Counted from the stretch's first letter, positions 26,101 through 35,328 are shown. The stretch is DNA of 64,000 bases from Actinomyces sp. B33 (GCF_028437565.1 NZ_JAMRYR010000006.1:1-64000); one strand, 5' to 3'. Translations and numbers: made by a program. The notes: generated by a model not told the origin, from the letters alone.

Positions 26101-29100
26101 CGTTTCATCTGGCACCACCTTGGTGATGTCAAGATGTCCCCACTGCCGTTCGGTGGTGTTGACGACTTTCATCTTCAGCGTCTTGTTCACTGCGGTGAAG
26201 CGGTGCCAGTTTCCGGTGACAGTGGTGTAAGTCTCCGCGCCGTCGGCTCCGACCTCCGCGACTTCGTAGGTGGGTTCGCGCCACTTCCACGAGGAATCAC
26301 TGAGTAAAGCGGACTCGAGGGTGTTCTCCGTGATCCGGCATCGCGAGCTCGCCGGGATTTTACGCCCATCGACGGTCTGGGTGATGGGACCAGAATCGCC
26401 TCCGCTTGCCGCCAGCGTCTGAGAACCAGAGTATTCCGCCCGGATCTCCGTGCCGTCGTCACGCCTGCCCAACACATCGGGGTCAGTGCAACGCCAGTTG
26501 ATCGTCACTTCAGCGCCCAAAGCGAGGGCCGCCGGATCCGCCGGGTAGTCCTTGAGAATCCTCAGGCTGGTGTAGACACGAGCAACACTGTTCGTCACGG
26601 TGATGTTCGCCGGGACCCCCTCGGTGGTCAGCAGGGCGGCATCCCGATTGCGGTCGTAGGAGACTTGAGGTGCCGCCCACGCCCAAGAGACGTTGCGCAA
26701 CCCGGTGGAGGTTCTGGTCACTGCGGTGGCCGAATCGGGAGTTTCCGGAGTGGCGTTGACTGCCGTCTCCTCAGCGGTGCAGGACGTACCCAGTGGAAGA
26801 CGTTCTTGTTCCTGTCCGGTAAGAGCGTTCGTGAGGATCGCTTTCCCAGTACCGGCGACAGTCCACGTGCCTCGGGCGTTCTCCGCGCCGTTGTAGGAGC
26901 ACACGTAGGTGCCCGAGAATTCGGTGCCTTCCGACACCATGCCTTGCTGTCCGGACTCTCCTGCGAGCACCTTGGTCAGTTCGACACTGGCGTAGACGCG
27001 CTCGACATTGTTGGTCACCGTGATCGTCAGATCCTTGGAATTCTGAGGAACGGTGAAGGTGTCCTTCTTCTCGCCTCTCATTTCCAGGGCTTGTCCGTCG
27101 GAAGTCACGGAGAACACAGGGTCGAGCCACCGGTAGGAGGAGTCGACGAGGTCACTTGCTTGGAGGCTGCCCTCGCTCAGAACGCATTCCCATCCGACGG
27201 GAATAGGACGACTGAAGGAGGCGTTGGCCTGGTCGATCTTCACAGCGATCGAACGATTCTCTGAACCGGTGCCTTGTGGGGCACGACAGGAGGCGTTGAT
27301 CGTGAAGAGCTGTTCAGGGTCTTTCAGTCCGTCGATAGGGCCGGTGAAGACCTTCGTGATCGCGGCTCGGACATCGGAGTGGAGAACCTCGTTGGCCACG
27401 TCCATCCGAGCCGTCTTGTCCGCGACGACGGTTGCCGGAGTGACCACGGCCGTTGCACCGGCCTTGCCCCAGGTGTAGGAGGGGTCGGAGGCGTTCGGCG
27501 GCTCCGTCAGCCTGTCCTCGGTGGCTGTGCACGAGGCGTCGAGCAGCAGGCTGCTGTTCGTTGTGGACAGGTCTACGCGCTCTCCGTTGACGAGCACGTT
27601 TTCTCCTTGAGCGTCGACCTGCCAGACCTCGGCGTCGCCGGGACCGGTGACCTGCCACCGCCCGTAGACGGTGTCGTCGCCCTCGTGGGTGCATTGGAAG
27701 CGGCCGGTGTAGGTGATATTCCGGCCCTGACGGGCTGAGGCGTCGGTATAGGTGAGTCCGTCAACAGTGATGACGGCGTCCTGCCCGGTGATCCTCTTGG
27801 TCAGATCAATGGTGCCGTATGCGCGGGTAATGGTGTTGGTGACGCGCAGTTCGGCGGGGCTGTCTCCGCGTGTCGCGATGACCCGGGTGGTGATGTCCCC
27901 GTCTTGGCTGGTGATCGCACGAGTGGTGTAGTCGCCCCACGCGTATGAGGCGTCGATCAGGCCTCCGGTCGGAGTAGTCTCGGTGACGGTGCATCGCTGG
28001 CCGACGGGGACGTTGGTCGCCTCGGCGACGGCGGTTTCCGGAGTGGATCCTTTCGGGACGGTTACGGTCAACGGGCCGGAATATCCGGCGACGGAGGGAT
28101 CATCAGAGGCGCACGTGAGTTGGAAGGTGAAGGTCTGGTCGACGTCACCGTTCTTGCCCGTGTATCCCTGCGTCTCGCCCGTGATCTCCTTGGAGACTCG
28201 GACGGTGACAAGTTTGTTATTGAGGGCGTTCGTAGCGTTGATGACGAGCTTCTGGCCGTCTCCGGGGACGATGAACGAGTACCAGTCCTCCCGGCCGGTC
28301 AGGGGCGTGAGCGCACCCCCACTGGCGGTGAAAATCGGCTTCTCCCAGATCCACGGGTCTTTCAGGCCGTCTTGCTCTCCGAGCTTCTCGTGGATCTCAC
28401 AGTAGGTGCCGGCGGCGAGTGTGGTTCCGGTGAGGTCTGCTGCTGGTGCACCGGCATTGATGGAGCGAGTGCCCGTGGCGACCTGCTCCTGCTTGGTGGC
28501 GTCAGTCCAGCAGGTGTACTCGAAGGGGAACTCCTGATCCTCTGTGTACTGGACGCCGGCGGTGCCTCCCTTGACGGACTTGGAGATGAGGACATTGGCC
28601 TCAGTCCTGTCGACGTGGTTGGTGACGATGACTGTCTGGTTGAGAGGCTGTCCCGAGGCGAAGGAGATATTGCCGGGGTCGTAGGTGACGGCGCCCCAGA
28701 TGAGGTGCCCGTCGTGTGCAGCAGGGACGGCGGTGATGGTGTTTTCCCCCACCGTGCACCAGCTGCCGGCGTAGAGATCGATAATACCGTCCGTATCGGG
28801 ACCGACAGTGTTGAGTCCCTGGGTATCGGAGGCGATGGTGATGGAGACGTTGCCGGCGTCCGCTGTGGTCCCGTCGCGCCTCTGGCTCCACGTGCCCGTG
28901 ATGTCCTGGTCTTTGCCCAGCCTGCAGAAGAAGGTGCCGGCGTAGGTGTGCTCATCGATAGTCTCGCCCTGGGGCAGACTGAGCATCTTCTTGATGCTCA
29001 GGTGGGCTTTCTTGCGCTCGTAGGTGTTGGTGAAGGTCACGCGCGGGTAGGGATGCTCGGTGTCGGCCGATGCGGCGTGAGCGATCACAGTAGCGGATGA

Positions 29101-32100
29101 GCCGGTACCCGTCTTGCCATTGTTCTCGACACCGTGGGAGATGTCCCAGGTAACTTTCGTCCACGCGAACGTGGAGTCGGTCAGATGCGTCGAGGTACCC
29201 AGGAGGTCCTCTTCGGTGACGGTGCATACTGTGCCGGCGGGGACCATGCGGTCCGTGGAACGCCACGCCTGGCCGTTCCCGATGGTGACGGTCTGCGTGT
29301 AGGGCTTGTCCTCTCCGCGGGCGGGGGCGTCGCAGGAGACGGTGAAGGTGAACTTCTCGTTCGCGCTCAAGCCCCCTCCGGACACGGAGGTGACGTTCTT
29401 CGCGACGGCGATGGCTCCGTAGGCGCGCTTCGTGTAGTTGTCGACGATGAGTTTGAGTGGGGTCGTGCCGACGTTGAATACTCCGTCGGACAGGGCATCG
29501 TTCTCATGCCCTGGTCCTCGGTCGATGCGATAGCTGGTCTCTTCCGGCGACCAGTCGTAATCCGGCGCGAGACGGTTCTCGTTGAAGTTGTTCTCTGTTT
29601 CCGTCTCCTCGTGGAGTCGACAGTCGGCGCCTCGGGGAAGGTCGACGGTCCAGGTCCCGTCATCAGGGATGGAGTAGACATGCTGCTCTTCATCGCAGGT
29701 GACGGTGACATTGAACTGATCCGCCGTGGTGCCGATGTAGCCGGCGGCGACACCCTGTTCGCCGTTGGGTCCCCAAACATGTTTCGTCAGGCTGACGGGA
29801 ACTCGGGCGATGGTGTACTTATTCGTCACCGTGACCGTCTCATCACCCGAGCCGTCGACCACGACGGTCTGCCTATCGGTGGATGTTGTCCACTCGTAGT
29901 AAGGGGCTTTGAAATCACCAGTCCGCTTGGTTAGTTGATCGGCGTTCTCCCAGACAGAGCATTCGGCCCCCCTAGACACGGGAACTGTGCGAGAAGCGCC
30001 ATTGGCCAGTTCAACCTTCCCCTCAGCGGTATTGCCATCCAGCCTGCACGAGTAGTTAATGGCGAAAGTTCGATCGGAAGCACCGGTGTATCCGGGGGCG
30101 ACACCGTCCTCGGGCCGAACCTGTTTGGTGATCGTCAGGTCAGCAGTCTCGTGAAGGATCTTGTTCGTGACGGTCAGAGTCGGCACAGTATTCGTGTCCG
30201 TCGTGACCGGGGGCGAAGCAACGGGCTCTGCCCACGAGTAGGACGAATCCTTGAGATTACCAGTCGGTTTCTGCTCACTGACTGAGCACCGGATTCCAAC
30301 CGGAAGGCCGTCGATCCGTCGCGAGGCACCGGGGGCGAGCCAAACGGTTCCCCTCTGCTGTTTCCCGTTGAAGTATCCGCAGTCGTAGGTCAGGGGGAAA
30401 GTATTCGCTAGCATACTCGCGGCATATCCCCGATCAGGATCGTCAAGGATCTTGGTGAGGGTGATCGACGCCGTCTTGTACTCGTTGACGAACGTGCAGG
30501 TGACATCTGCTCCATCGGCAAGGGTGATTTCGTCACCGCTACGAACGGCGACAGGCCGGCCTGTGTTGTTGTCCCTACATGACAACTCGATTCGCCGGAA
30601 TCCTGCGACCCCGTCCGGGTTCTCGATCTCGGTGAGACCGTAAGTACCGGATGGAACGCTGACACGAGTCACCGCAGTTCTTCCATGCAACCCCGTCACA
30701 GCCGTGGCCGAGGTCACCTGGTCGACTCCCCTGGCCGATAGCGTCCACTGCCCCGCCGTGACCCCTGCGGGGACATTTCCCCTCAGTTCCTTTTGAAGGG
30801 TGAGTGTGGATTTCGCGGTGTAGTGATTGTGGAATGTGCAGGTGATCGGCACAGCTTTGGCGTCTTCGGCGACTCCCACGTTCTCGAAACTCACCCCTCG
30901 CGATGTGTGCGTGACCGCCACATCGTCGCCCTTCCCATTGACGCAGGAGACGTTCGTGAGGTCCCATCCCGATCGGGTCCCACCATTAGATGAAGGAGTC
31001 GGGATGTTCTCGGAGATCGTGAAGTCGCCGCGTCCGACGAGGAAGGCCCGATAATCGACCGGATTGGTCGTCCTCGTCCCGTTCCGAGAGTCATGAAGGT
31101 CGGTTTCGCCGAGCCGACTCGGCTTCAGGGTGTTGTTGAAGGATCCATCCGCGACGAAACCGGACACTGTGCTGGGCGGAGTCAGGCGAGTGATGATCGT
31201 CGAATCAGGAGTCCCTCCGGACACGGAGTCGGCACCGGCTTGGGCGTCGGTGGAGAAGGAGAACTCCGGAATCGTCACCCCACTCGAATTCGCATCGGCG
31301 GTCACCTTTTTGGCGATCGTGACGTAGCGCTCCTGATTGAAAGAACCGTAGAGGCACCCGTATGTAGTCGACGATTCTTTGGTGATGAACGTGTTGACCT
31401 GCTTGGCTCCTGCAGGGGGCTCCGAGGGGCAGTTGTCTGCGGTGCCGTTGTTGTAGAAGCCCCACAGGACCAGGCGGTAAGGAATGCCGTCGGGAGATAG
31501 GACGAGTTTCGTGGAGATCGTCCTATTGATCGTCAAGATGTCATCGGAACTGGGAGTCTGGTTCGCATTTCCAGCCTTCCCGGAGTAATTCTGATTAGAA
31601 TAAAGGTCGTAATCGCCCGTCCCCTGAGTCAGCTTGAAACACCGGCGTATTCCTTCTGCGGTAGAGGCAGTGGAATAGTAAGGACCATTCCAGTATTGCC
31701 CTTCCCACGGGCAGCGCTGATAACTATTTTCCAATGAGTAGTTCCCTCTGCCGGAGGGATTCACAATAGCCCGAGTAACAGTATTATTCTCAGTCTCCCT
31801 CTGATCGAACGGGAAGGAGTCCTGCACACCATTGATTTTAAGGTCGATCGAGGAATGGATGTACCCATAATTAGTATTAATCGGGAAGTTATTATGCCGA
31901 ATAGTACCGACGAGGAAGGTGGTATTCGCCTTGACCGTTCCAGGATTGTTCGGACGAAACCCCAGGGCAGAGGTGTTCGACGCTTGAATATAATCAGAAG
32001 CTCTTCCGCCGGAGGGGATACCCCGGGAGACGTACGACCAGTAACCAGCATTCCCCTGCACCGCAGTCACCCATTGTGGGGCATCCTGACTGCTAGATTC

Positions 32101-32424
32101 CTGCGAATCAACGGGATTTCCCCACCGGTCGACATCATATGACGAGTTGCCACGAATTCGCCCGTAACGCAGATAGTCGCGCAAGGCTTCATTCGGCACT
32201 CGATCAGTGGGTCGATTATTGATCGCTGCCGAACCCATTGCCCCCTCGACACCAGTAAAGGTGAGCGTCGCTTTCCCAGGAGGCTCCGGCGCCGCCTGGG
32301 CAGTAGGGGGCATCGTGTAGACCGCGCCGACGACCATACCGGCGGTCAGGGCGAGAGTCGTCGCAACCGCCGCGAGCCGTTGCCCAAGAAACCGCCGAGG
32401 CTTCGACGGCGCACGATGCTGCAT
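23173..32424 (-). CDS. Giant multidomain cell-wall adhesin, probable pilus tip protein
   Basis: A ~3,083-residue secreted surface protein. A signal peptide (ending AQA-A near residue 45) and a unique N-terminal head of about 330 residues precede some 14-15 tandem DUF5979/SpaA-like modules of 110-140 residues. Each opens TKxVxG-like, has two Cys, a G-C-V-E and a Y-W step, and closes TVTNxxxR. Then come three DUF11-like repeats, one SpaA domain with WLVETKAPAGH, and a C-terminal LPRSG sorting motif (about 3043-3047), membrane span and RRRREVRARY tail. The frame opens at GTG 32436, but ATG 32424 has GGAG 6 nt upstream. Operon order adhesin-pilin-sortase matches Actinomyces fimbrial loci, whose tip proteins are far shorter. 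Confidence 0.9.
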   Translation of the reverse strand: MQHRAPSKPRRFLGQRLAAVATTLALTAGMVVGAVYTMPPTAQAAPEPPGKATLTFTGVEGAMGSAAINNRPTDRVPNEALRDYLRYGRIRGNSSYDVDRWGNPVDSQESSSQDAPQWVTAVQGNAGYWSYVSRGIPSGGRASDYIQASNTSALGFRPNNPGTVKANTTFLVGTIRHNNFPINTNYGYIHSSIDLKINGVQDSFPFDQRETENNTVTRAIVNPSGRGNYSLENSYQRCPWEGQYWNGPYYSTASTAEGIRRCFKLTQGTGDYDLYSNQNYSGKAGNANQTPSSDDILTINRTISTKLVLSPDGIPYRLVLWGFYNNGTADNCPSEPPAGAKQVNTFITKESSTTYGCLYGSFNQERYVTIAKKVTADANSSGVTIPEFSFSTDAQAGADSVSGGTPDSTIITRLTPPSTVSGFVADGSFNNTLKPSRLGETDLHDSRNGTRTTNPVDYRAFLVGRGDFTISENIPTPSSNGGTRSGWDLTNVSCVNGKGDDVAVTHTSRGVSFENVGVAEDAKAVPITCTFHNHYTAKSTLTLQKELRGNVPAGVTAGQWTLSARGVDQVTSATAVTGLHGRTAVTRVSVPSGTYGLTEIENPDGVAGFRRIELSCRDNNTGRPVAVRSGDEITLADGADVTCTFVNEYKTASITLTKILDDPDRGYAASMLANTFPLTYDCGYFNGKQQRGTVWLAPGASRRIDGLPVGIRCSVSEQKPTGNLKDSSYSWAEPVASPPVTTDTNTVPTLTVTNKILHETADLTITKQVRPEDGVAPGYTGASDRTFAINYSCRLDGNTAEGKVELANGASRTVPVSRGAECSVWENADQLTKRTGDFKAPYYEWTTSTDRQTVVVDGSGDETVTVTNKYTIARVPVSLTKHVWGPNGEQGVAAGYIGTTADQFNVTVTCDEEQHVYSIPDDGTWTVDLPRGADCRLHEETETENNFNENRLAPDYDWSPEETSYRIDRGPGHENDALSDGVFNVGTTPLKLIVDNYTKRAYGAIAVAKNVTSVSGGGLSANEKFTFTVSCDAPARGEDKPYTQTVTIGNGQAWRSTDRMVPAGTVCTVTEEDLLGTSTHLTDSTFAWTKVTWDISHGVENNGKTGTGSSATVIAHAASADTEHPYPRVTFTNTYERKKAHLSIKKMLSLPQGETIDEHTYAGTFFCRLGKDQDITGTWSQRRDGTTADAGNVSITIASDTQGLNTVGPDTDGIIDLYAGSWCTVGENTITAVPAAHDGHLIWGAVTYDPGNISFASGQPLNQTVIVTNHVDRTEANVLISKSVKGGTAGVQYTEDQEFPFEYTCWTDATKQEQVATGTRSINAGAPAADLTGTTLAAGTYCEIHEKLGEQDGLKDPWIWEKPIFTASGGALTPLTGREDWYSFIVPGDGQKLVINATNALNNKLVTVRVSKEITGETQGYTGKNGDVDQTFTFQLTCASDDPSVAGYSGPLTVTVPKGSTPETAVAEATNVPVGQRCTVTETTPTGGLIDASYAWGDYTTRAITSQDGDITTRVIATRGDSPAELRVTNTITRAYGTIDLTKRITGQDAVITVDGLTYTDASARQGRNITYTGRFQCTHEGDDTVYGRWQVTGPGDAEVWQVDAQGENVLVNGERVDLSTTNSSLLLDASCTATEDRLTEPPNASDPSYTWGKAGATAVVTPATVVADKTARMDVANEVLHSDVRAAITKVFTGPIDGLKDPEQLFTINASCRAPQGTGSENRSIAVKIDQANASFSRPIPVGWECVLSEGSLQASDLVDSSYRWLDPVFSVTSDGQALEMRGEKKDTFTVPQNSKDLTITVTNNVERVYASVELTKVLAGESGQQGMVSEGTEFSGTYVCSYNGAENARGTWTVAGTGKAILTNALTGQEQERLPLGTSCTAEETAVNATPETPDSATAVTRTSTGLRNVSWAWAAPQVSYDRNRDAALLTTEGVPANITVTNSVARVYTSLRILKDYPADPAALALGAEVTINWRCTDPDVLGRRDDGTEIRAEYSGSQTLAASGGDSGPITQTVDGRKIPASSRCRITENTLESALLSDSSWKWREPTYEVAEVGADGAETYTTVTGNWHRFTAVNKTLKMKVVNTTERQWGHLDITKVVPDETTTEANRYGGTWKCVYTPVTGDPIIQTGTWSRSGSGAATVISDEDYNLDGRRDGSILVGSVCTATEESRPDNPTQGDVSYRWATSMDGVPVEATANEAVDAHGAKISGASRVASPASNAALSITNDAERHYGSLYLAKDPIQGATDGVDPNGHYKVAYTCQAGNDQPIIGYVFVIAGGEAQRIDNIPLGSRCLVQEVIPGSAPDAPINLLDTDKFQWNSQIVYRAGDVIVEKDGEDTPTSNHLVFTLPGTTGTVDVINTVDPIAQVNKTFNETTQHLGDDGAWDGTWDVRYTITVENPSTKASLRYALKDTPSVPTGHTITSMTVTGPSGRPIDVSGQGLASGSPVTVVPDIVLPDGAVLKQGTEDTYVYVENGEQKEYTDPRTLLGPKDGENGTHTYTVTLNITANANGTAVVTPEADACQAITPGDTVTTIHNQADVTSNKQTRSSEDCGGIPESPTFTVTKDNAGDGTAVRNGDTYTATYTVTVENTSTTTSKIFEDLTDQITFPETATVTGATYSEKQADGTAADPVTLDIAGGKPGKWTLARAGSEPPLAGGTRGADGVVTGGGTRVFTVTVTFTVDSSSTSPAFSEEEYVCGSTRADGTTPRGLYNLASLEKNGKTSSKDDACQNLTPDLKVKKEVHSNGGTSGAPTFDVVFKITATNEGNLAQSTGVLTDTPGFATGLTINSAKIADTEEGLATASEASAVNGAYTLTDGVIVEPGQSKEFFISFNVTLNTTVNGYDGAKLACETTPDGKKTAGSGLFNAVAADAARDTDGTDNNVDCAPVGPRTILVKKTGTQPNGGEPNPDGSYPLSGAEFAIYDANPQAAEFDGRAPIQAFTQDGDGSLTEFTTATLELGKEYWLVETKAPAGHNLMPRPVHFALGTTDDDAKLTTITLIDPAQNGLAPITVTNASGGDTPAMASITVKDTQIGVLPRSGGAGISPYAWAAMLLTAGAMVISTIAMRRRREVRARY

Positions 32425-33373
32425 CACACACTCCACTGCTGAGACATCTCATGCGCAAGGCAACACCACCACCGGCGCAGACGGGACCTCCTCAGAGTGA
32501 CAGATTTACACAGTAATAACAACTAAACCGCTGAGATTTTCTTCACCTTGTTCAAAGTTTCCCCGAGATCTCGCCGAAGACACGCCTTTGATGAAAACAC
32601 CACTGTTTCCACCAGGCCGCGCACGGATCCCCGCCGCGCACTCGACCGGCCGCCCTAGGCCCCTTCAATGCCCAAGAATCCAACCAATCGTCAGCGACAC
32701 GTCCCTCCGCGTCCGAGCCGCGTGACCACCTTCGCCATCGCCTTACCGAACGGTATCGGCGTCTTGGATTTCACTGAACACTCGGGATCAACTAGGCCCT
32801 CACCACGTGCGCGCAGCATCCGCACCGCCCTTTCGACACCCCCTCTCCCTCCCTGTATTTACCGAGGTCATAACCCATACGCCGATACAACGCGATGACG
32901 ACGCCCCAGAGCCCCCGCTCCGCACACCCGTGCAGACAGCCTGCTCGGCGCGGCAGTGGCGTCCTGGCGGACGACTCAGCTCCACGCACCCGTGCAGACA
33001 GCGTGTGCTTCACACTCTTCATCGTGTCGAACCTTCCCGCTCCACACTCCCATGCAGACAGCTGTAGACAGCCAGGACGGTCGACAGCGGGGTGACGTGG
33101 GAATCCGAACGTCGCACACCCGTGCAGACAGGGACCAGGAATGAGGAGCGGCCGTAATGGACGGCCGGCACTCCACACACCCGTGCAGTCAACTGGAGAC
33201 GTCCGGCAGTAGTACGCGGCCCACGACCGAGCTCCACCCGCACTTGTCGACAGCTCGCTAACGGGCATGTTGATGGTGATCGGCGAGCCAAGCTCCACCC
33301 GCACCTGTCGACAGCCGAACTCCAAACCGCCACGCCCCCGACACCGCGCCCGCCGCTCGGGCACAATATCCCC
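32425..33373. other. Intergenic region: pilus promoter side and repeat array D
   Basis: Bases 32437-32620 are distinctly AT-richer and probably hold the leftward pilus promoter; on the minus strand candidate elements include TTGAAC and TGTGTAAAT-like sequences, but none is convincing enough to fix. Bases 32640-32900 show no gene. Array D (32917-33314) follows. CACAAT at 33362-33367 is 6 nt before the serine dehydratase ATG. Confidence 0.55.
32917..33314. repeat. Degenerate CRISPR-like repeat array D, seven units
   Basis: Units of about 23 bp like GCTCCACACACCCGTGCAGA plus CAG start at 32917, 32979, 33039, 33109, 33169, 33231 and 33292. Intervals are 62, 60, 70, 60, 62 and 61 bp. Units 1-3 differ at only a few positions; units 6 and 7 share a variant (CCCGCAC-TGTCGACAG). 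The 36-39 bp between units are not repeated. The ~61-bp period matches arrays A-C and type I-E CRISPR geometry, but repeats are too diverged for an active array. Confidence 0.7.
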
Positions 33374-35287
33374 ATGGATCCGCACCCCGTGGCCCTCGAC
33401 CACGCGACCCCCAACCGCTACGACGCCGGACGCCCCACCCCCGCCGCCCTCGTCTCCGGCGAAGTGCCCGCCACGGACGCCCCCCACCCCCTCTCCGTCT
33501 TCGACATGTTCCGCATCGGTATCGGCCCCTCCTCATCCCACACGGTCGGCCCCATGCGCGCCGGCCTCGCCTTCACCGCCGAACTCGCCGCCCTCCCCCA
33601 ACCCGACCGCCTCACCATCGACCTCTACGGGTCCCTCGGCGCCACCGGACGAGGGCACTCCACCGACCGAGCCGTCCTCCTCGGCCTCGCCGGACACGAC
33701 CCCGAAACCGTCAGCATCACCACCGTCGAAAACATCCTCCCAACCCTCGTCGAAACCGGGAGCCTCACCCTCCCCTCGGGAGCCCGCCCCCGCCTCGACC
33801 TCGCCGCCGATATCCGCTTCCTCCCAGCCCAGATCCTCCCCTACCACGTCAACGCCCTGACCATCACCGCCTGGGAAGCCCCCCACGACGCCGTCGATAG
33901 AACGACCCCCATCGAGACCCCCGCCGTCCCGCCCCGTCCCGTTGCCCCAGAACCCACCGTCACCAACGCCGAACCCGACTCACCCCAGCAGCACACACCC
34001 CCGCGAACCGAACACGATCCGGCGATCATCCTCCAACGCACCTACTACTCCGTCGGCGGCGGCTTCGTCATGGTCCAAACCAACGACGACCCCGACCACC
34101 CCGAAGTCGCCTCCCTCGCCACCGGCCACACCGGCGTCGGCATCGACGTCCCCGCCCCCCACCCCTTCTCCTCCGCCCGCCAGCTCCTCGCCGCCTGCGA
34201 CACCTCCGGACTGAGCATCGCCGACCTCGTCCGCGCCAACGAAGAAGCCGTCCGCCCCCGTCCCACCCTCGACCACTACCTCGACCGCATCGCCGACACC
34301 ATGTTCGACTGCGTCGACGCCGGAACCAGCGCCCAGGGCATCCTCCCCGGCGGCCTCGACGTGCCGCGCCGCGCCAAAGCCCTCGCCGCCAAGCTCGCCG
34401 ACCGGGCCTCCAACGCCCCCGAACGCCCCGCGCCAGCGGACCACCCATCCGACCGATCCGCACCGGCCGCCACCGGTCCGCGCTGGGCCTCCACCCCCGA
34501 CGACCCGATGCGCGCCATGGACTGGGTCAACCTCTTCGCCCTGGCCGTCAACGAGGAGAACGCCGCCGGCCACCGCATCGTCACCGCCCCCACCAACGGC
34601 GCCGCCGGAGTCATCCCCGCCGTCCTGGGATACCTCGTCTCGTACTGCCCCGAAGCAGGATCCGCCTGCGCCCACGGCCCCTGCCTCGACAACGCCGGAG
34701 CCGCTCCCCTCGCGCGCCTGCGCGTCTCCTCCGACCGTTCTCTGTGCACCAGCGTGCATCTCGACGCGATTTCCACCGCTTCCAGCCCCGAAAGCACGTC
34801 GAAAAGCACGCTGGTGCACACCCCGGAGGACGCCCACACCACGCGCCGGCGCGCCGTCCACCAATTCCTCCTCGCCGCCACCGCCATCGGCGGCCTCATC
34901 AAGACCAACGCCTCCATCGCCGGCGCCGAAGTCGGATGCCAGGGGGAAGTCGGATCGGCCTCAGCCATGGCCGCAGCCGGACTCGCCCAAGCCCTCGGAG
35001 GAACCCCCGAGCAGGTCGAGAACGCCGCCGAGATCGCCATGGAGCACTCCCTCGGATTGACGTGCGACCCCGTGGCCGGACTCGTCCAGATCCCCTGCAT
35101 CGAGCGCAACGCCATCGCCGCCGTCAAGGCCATCAACGCCGCGCGCATGGCCCTGTGGGGCGACGGGCGCCACACGGTCTCCCTCGACGTCGTCATCGAG
35201 ACGATGCGCCAGACCGGCAACGACATGCTCTCCAAGTACAAGGAGACCTCCGAGGGCGGCCTGGCCGTCAACGTCGTCGAATGCTGA
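33374..35287 (+). CDS. sdaA: L-serine ammonia-lyase (serine dehydratase), iron-sulfur type, with insertions
   Basis: A 637-residue single-chain L-serine dehydratase converting serine to pyruvate and ammonia. The beta-domain start LSVFDMFRIGIGPSSSHTVGPM and alpha-domain TAPTNGAAGVIPAV, GAEVGCQGEVGSA and LTCDPVAGLVQIPCIERNA (cluster-binding Cys) are all intact. Typical length is about 455-460, so about 180 residues are extra. They sit in three low-conservation loops: near 175-215, near 360-385, and about 420-495. The third includes a CPEAGSACAHGPC Cys cluster and residues 457-483 encoded by the 78-bp palindrome. CACAAT 6 nt before the ATG suggests a leaderless start. Confidence 0.92.
   Translation: MDPHPVALDHATPNRYDAGRPTPAALVSGEVPATDAPHPLSVFDMFRIGIGPSSSHTVGPMRAGLAFTAELAALPQPDRLTIDLYGSLGATGRGHSTDRAVLLGLAGHDPETVSITTVENILPTLVETGSLTLPSGARPRLDLAADIRFLPAQILPYHVNALTITAWEAPHDAVDRTTPIETPAVPPRPVAPEPTVTNAEPDSPQQHTPPRTEHDPAIILQRTYYSVGGGFVMVQTNDDPDHPEVASLATGHTGVGIDVPAPHPFSSARQLLAACDTSGLSIADLVRANEEAVRPRPTLDHYLDRIADTMFDCVDAGTSAQGILPGGLDVPRRAKALAAKLADRASNAPERPAPADHPSDRSAPAATGPRWASTPDDPMRAMDWVNLFALAVNEENAAGHRIVTAPTNGAAGVIPAVLGYLVSYCPEAGSACAHGPCLDNAGAAPLARLRVSSDRSLCTSVHLDAISTASSPESTSKSTLVHTPEDAHTTRRRAVHQFLLAATAIGGLIKTNASIAGAEVGCQGEVGSASAMAAAGLAQALGGTPEQVENAAEIAMEHSLGLTCDPVAGLVQIPCIERNAIAAVKAINAARMALWGDGRHTVSLDVVIETMRQTGNDMLSKYKETSEGGLAVNVVEC
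34743..34820. repeat. 78-bp palindromic element inside serine dehydratase
   Basis: TGTGCACCAGCGTGCATCTC at the left and AAAAGCACGCTGGTGCACA at the right form imperfect inverted arms of about 26 bp. Identical in length to 7952-8029 and sharing its first nine and last seven bases plus TCTCGACGCG and GAAAAGC blocks. As 78 is a multiple of three, insertion keeps the frame. Confidence 0.88.
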
Positions 35288-35292
35288 AACGC

Positions 35293-35328
35293 GGGGGGCG
35301 CGGGGCTCCACCGAGCCCCGCGCCCCCC
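35293..35328. terminator. 16-bp-stem hairpin between convergent genes
   Basis: GGGGGGCGCGGGGCTC, loop CACC, then the exact complement. It lies between the ends of sdaA and the permease and could stop transcription from both sides; no T run is present. Confidence 0.7.

Noticed and set aside
32917-33314. Array D as an active CRISPR array
   Set aside because: Repeats differ from each other too much, intervals vary (60-70 bp) and no cas gene is visible; kept only as CRISPR-like.
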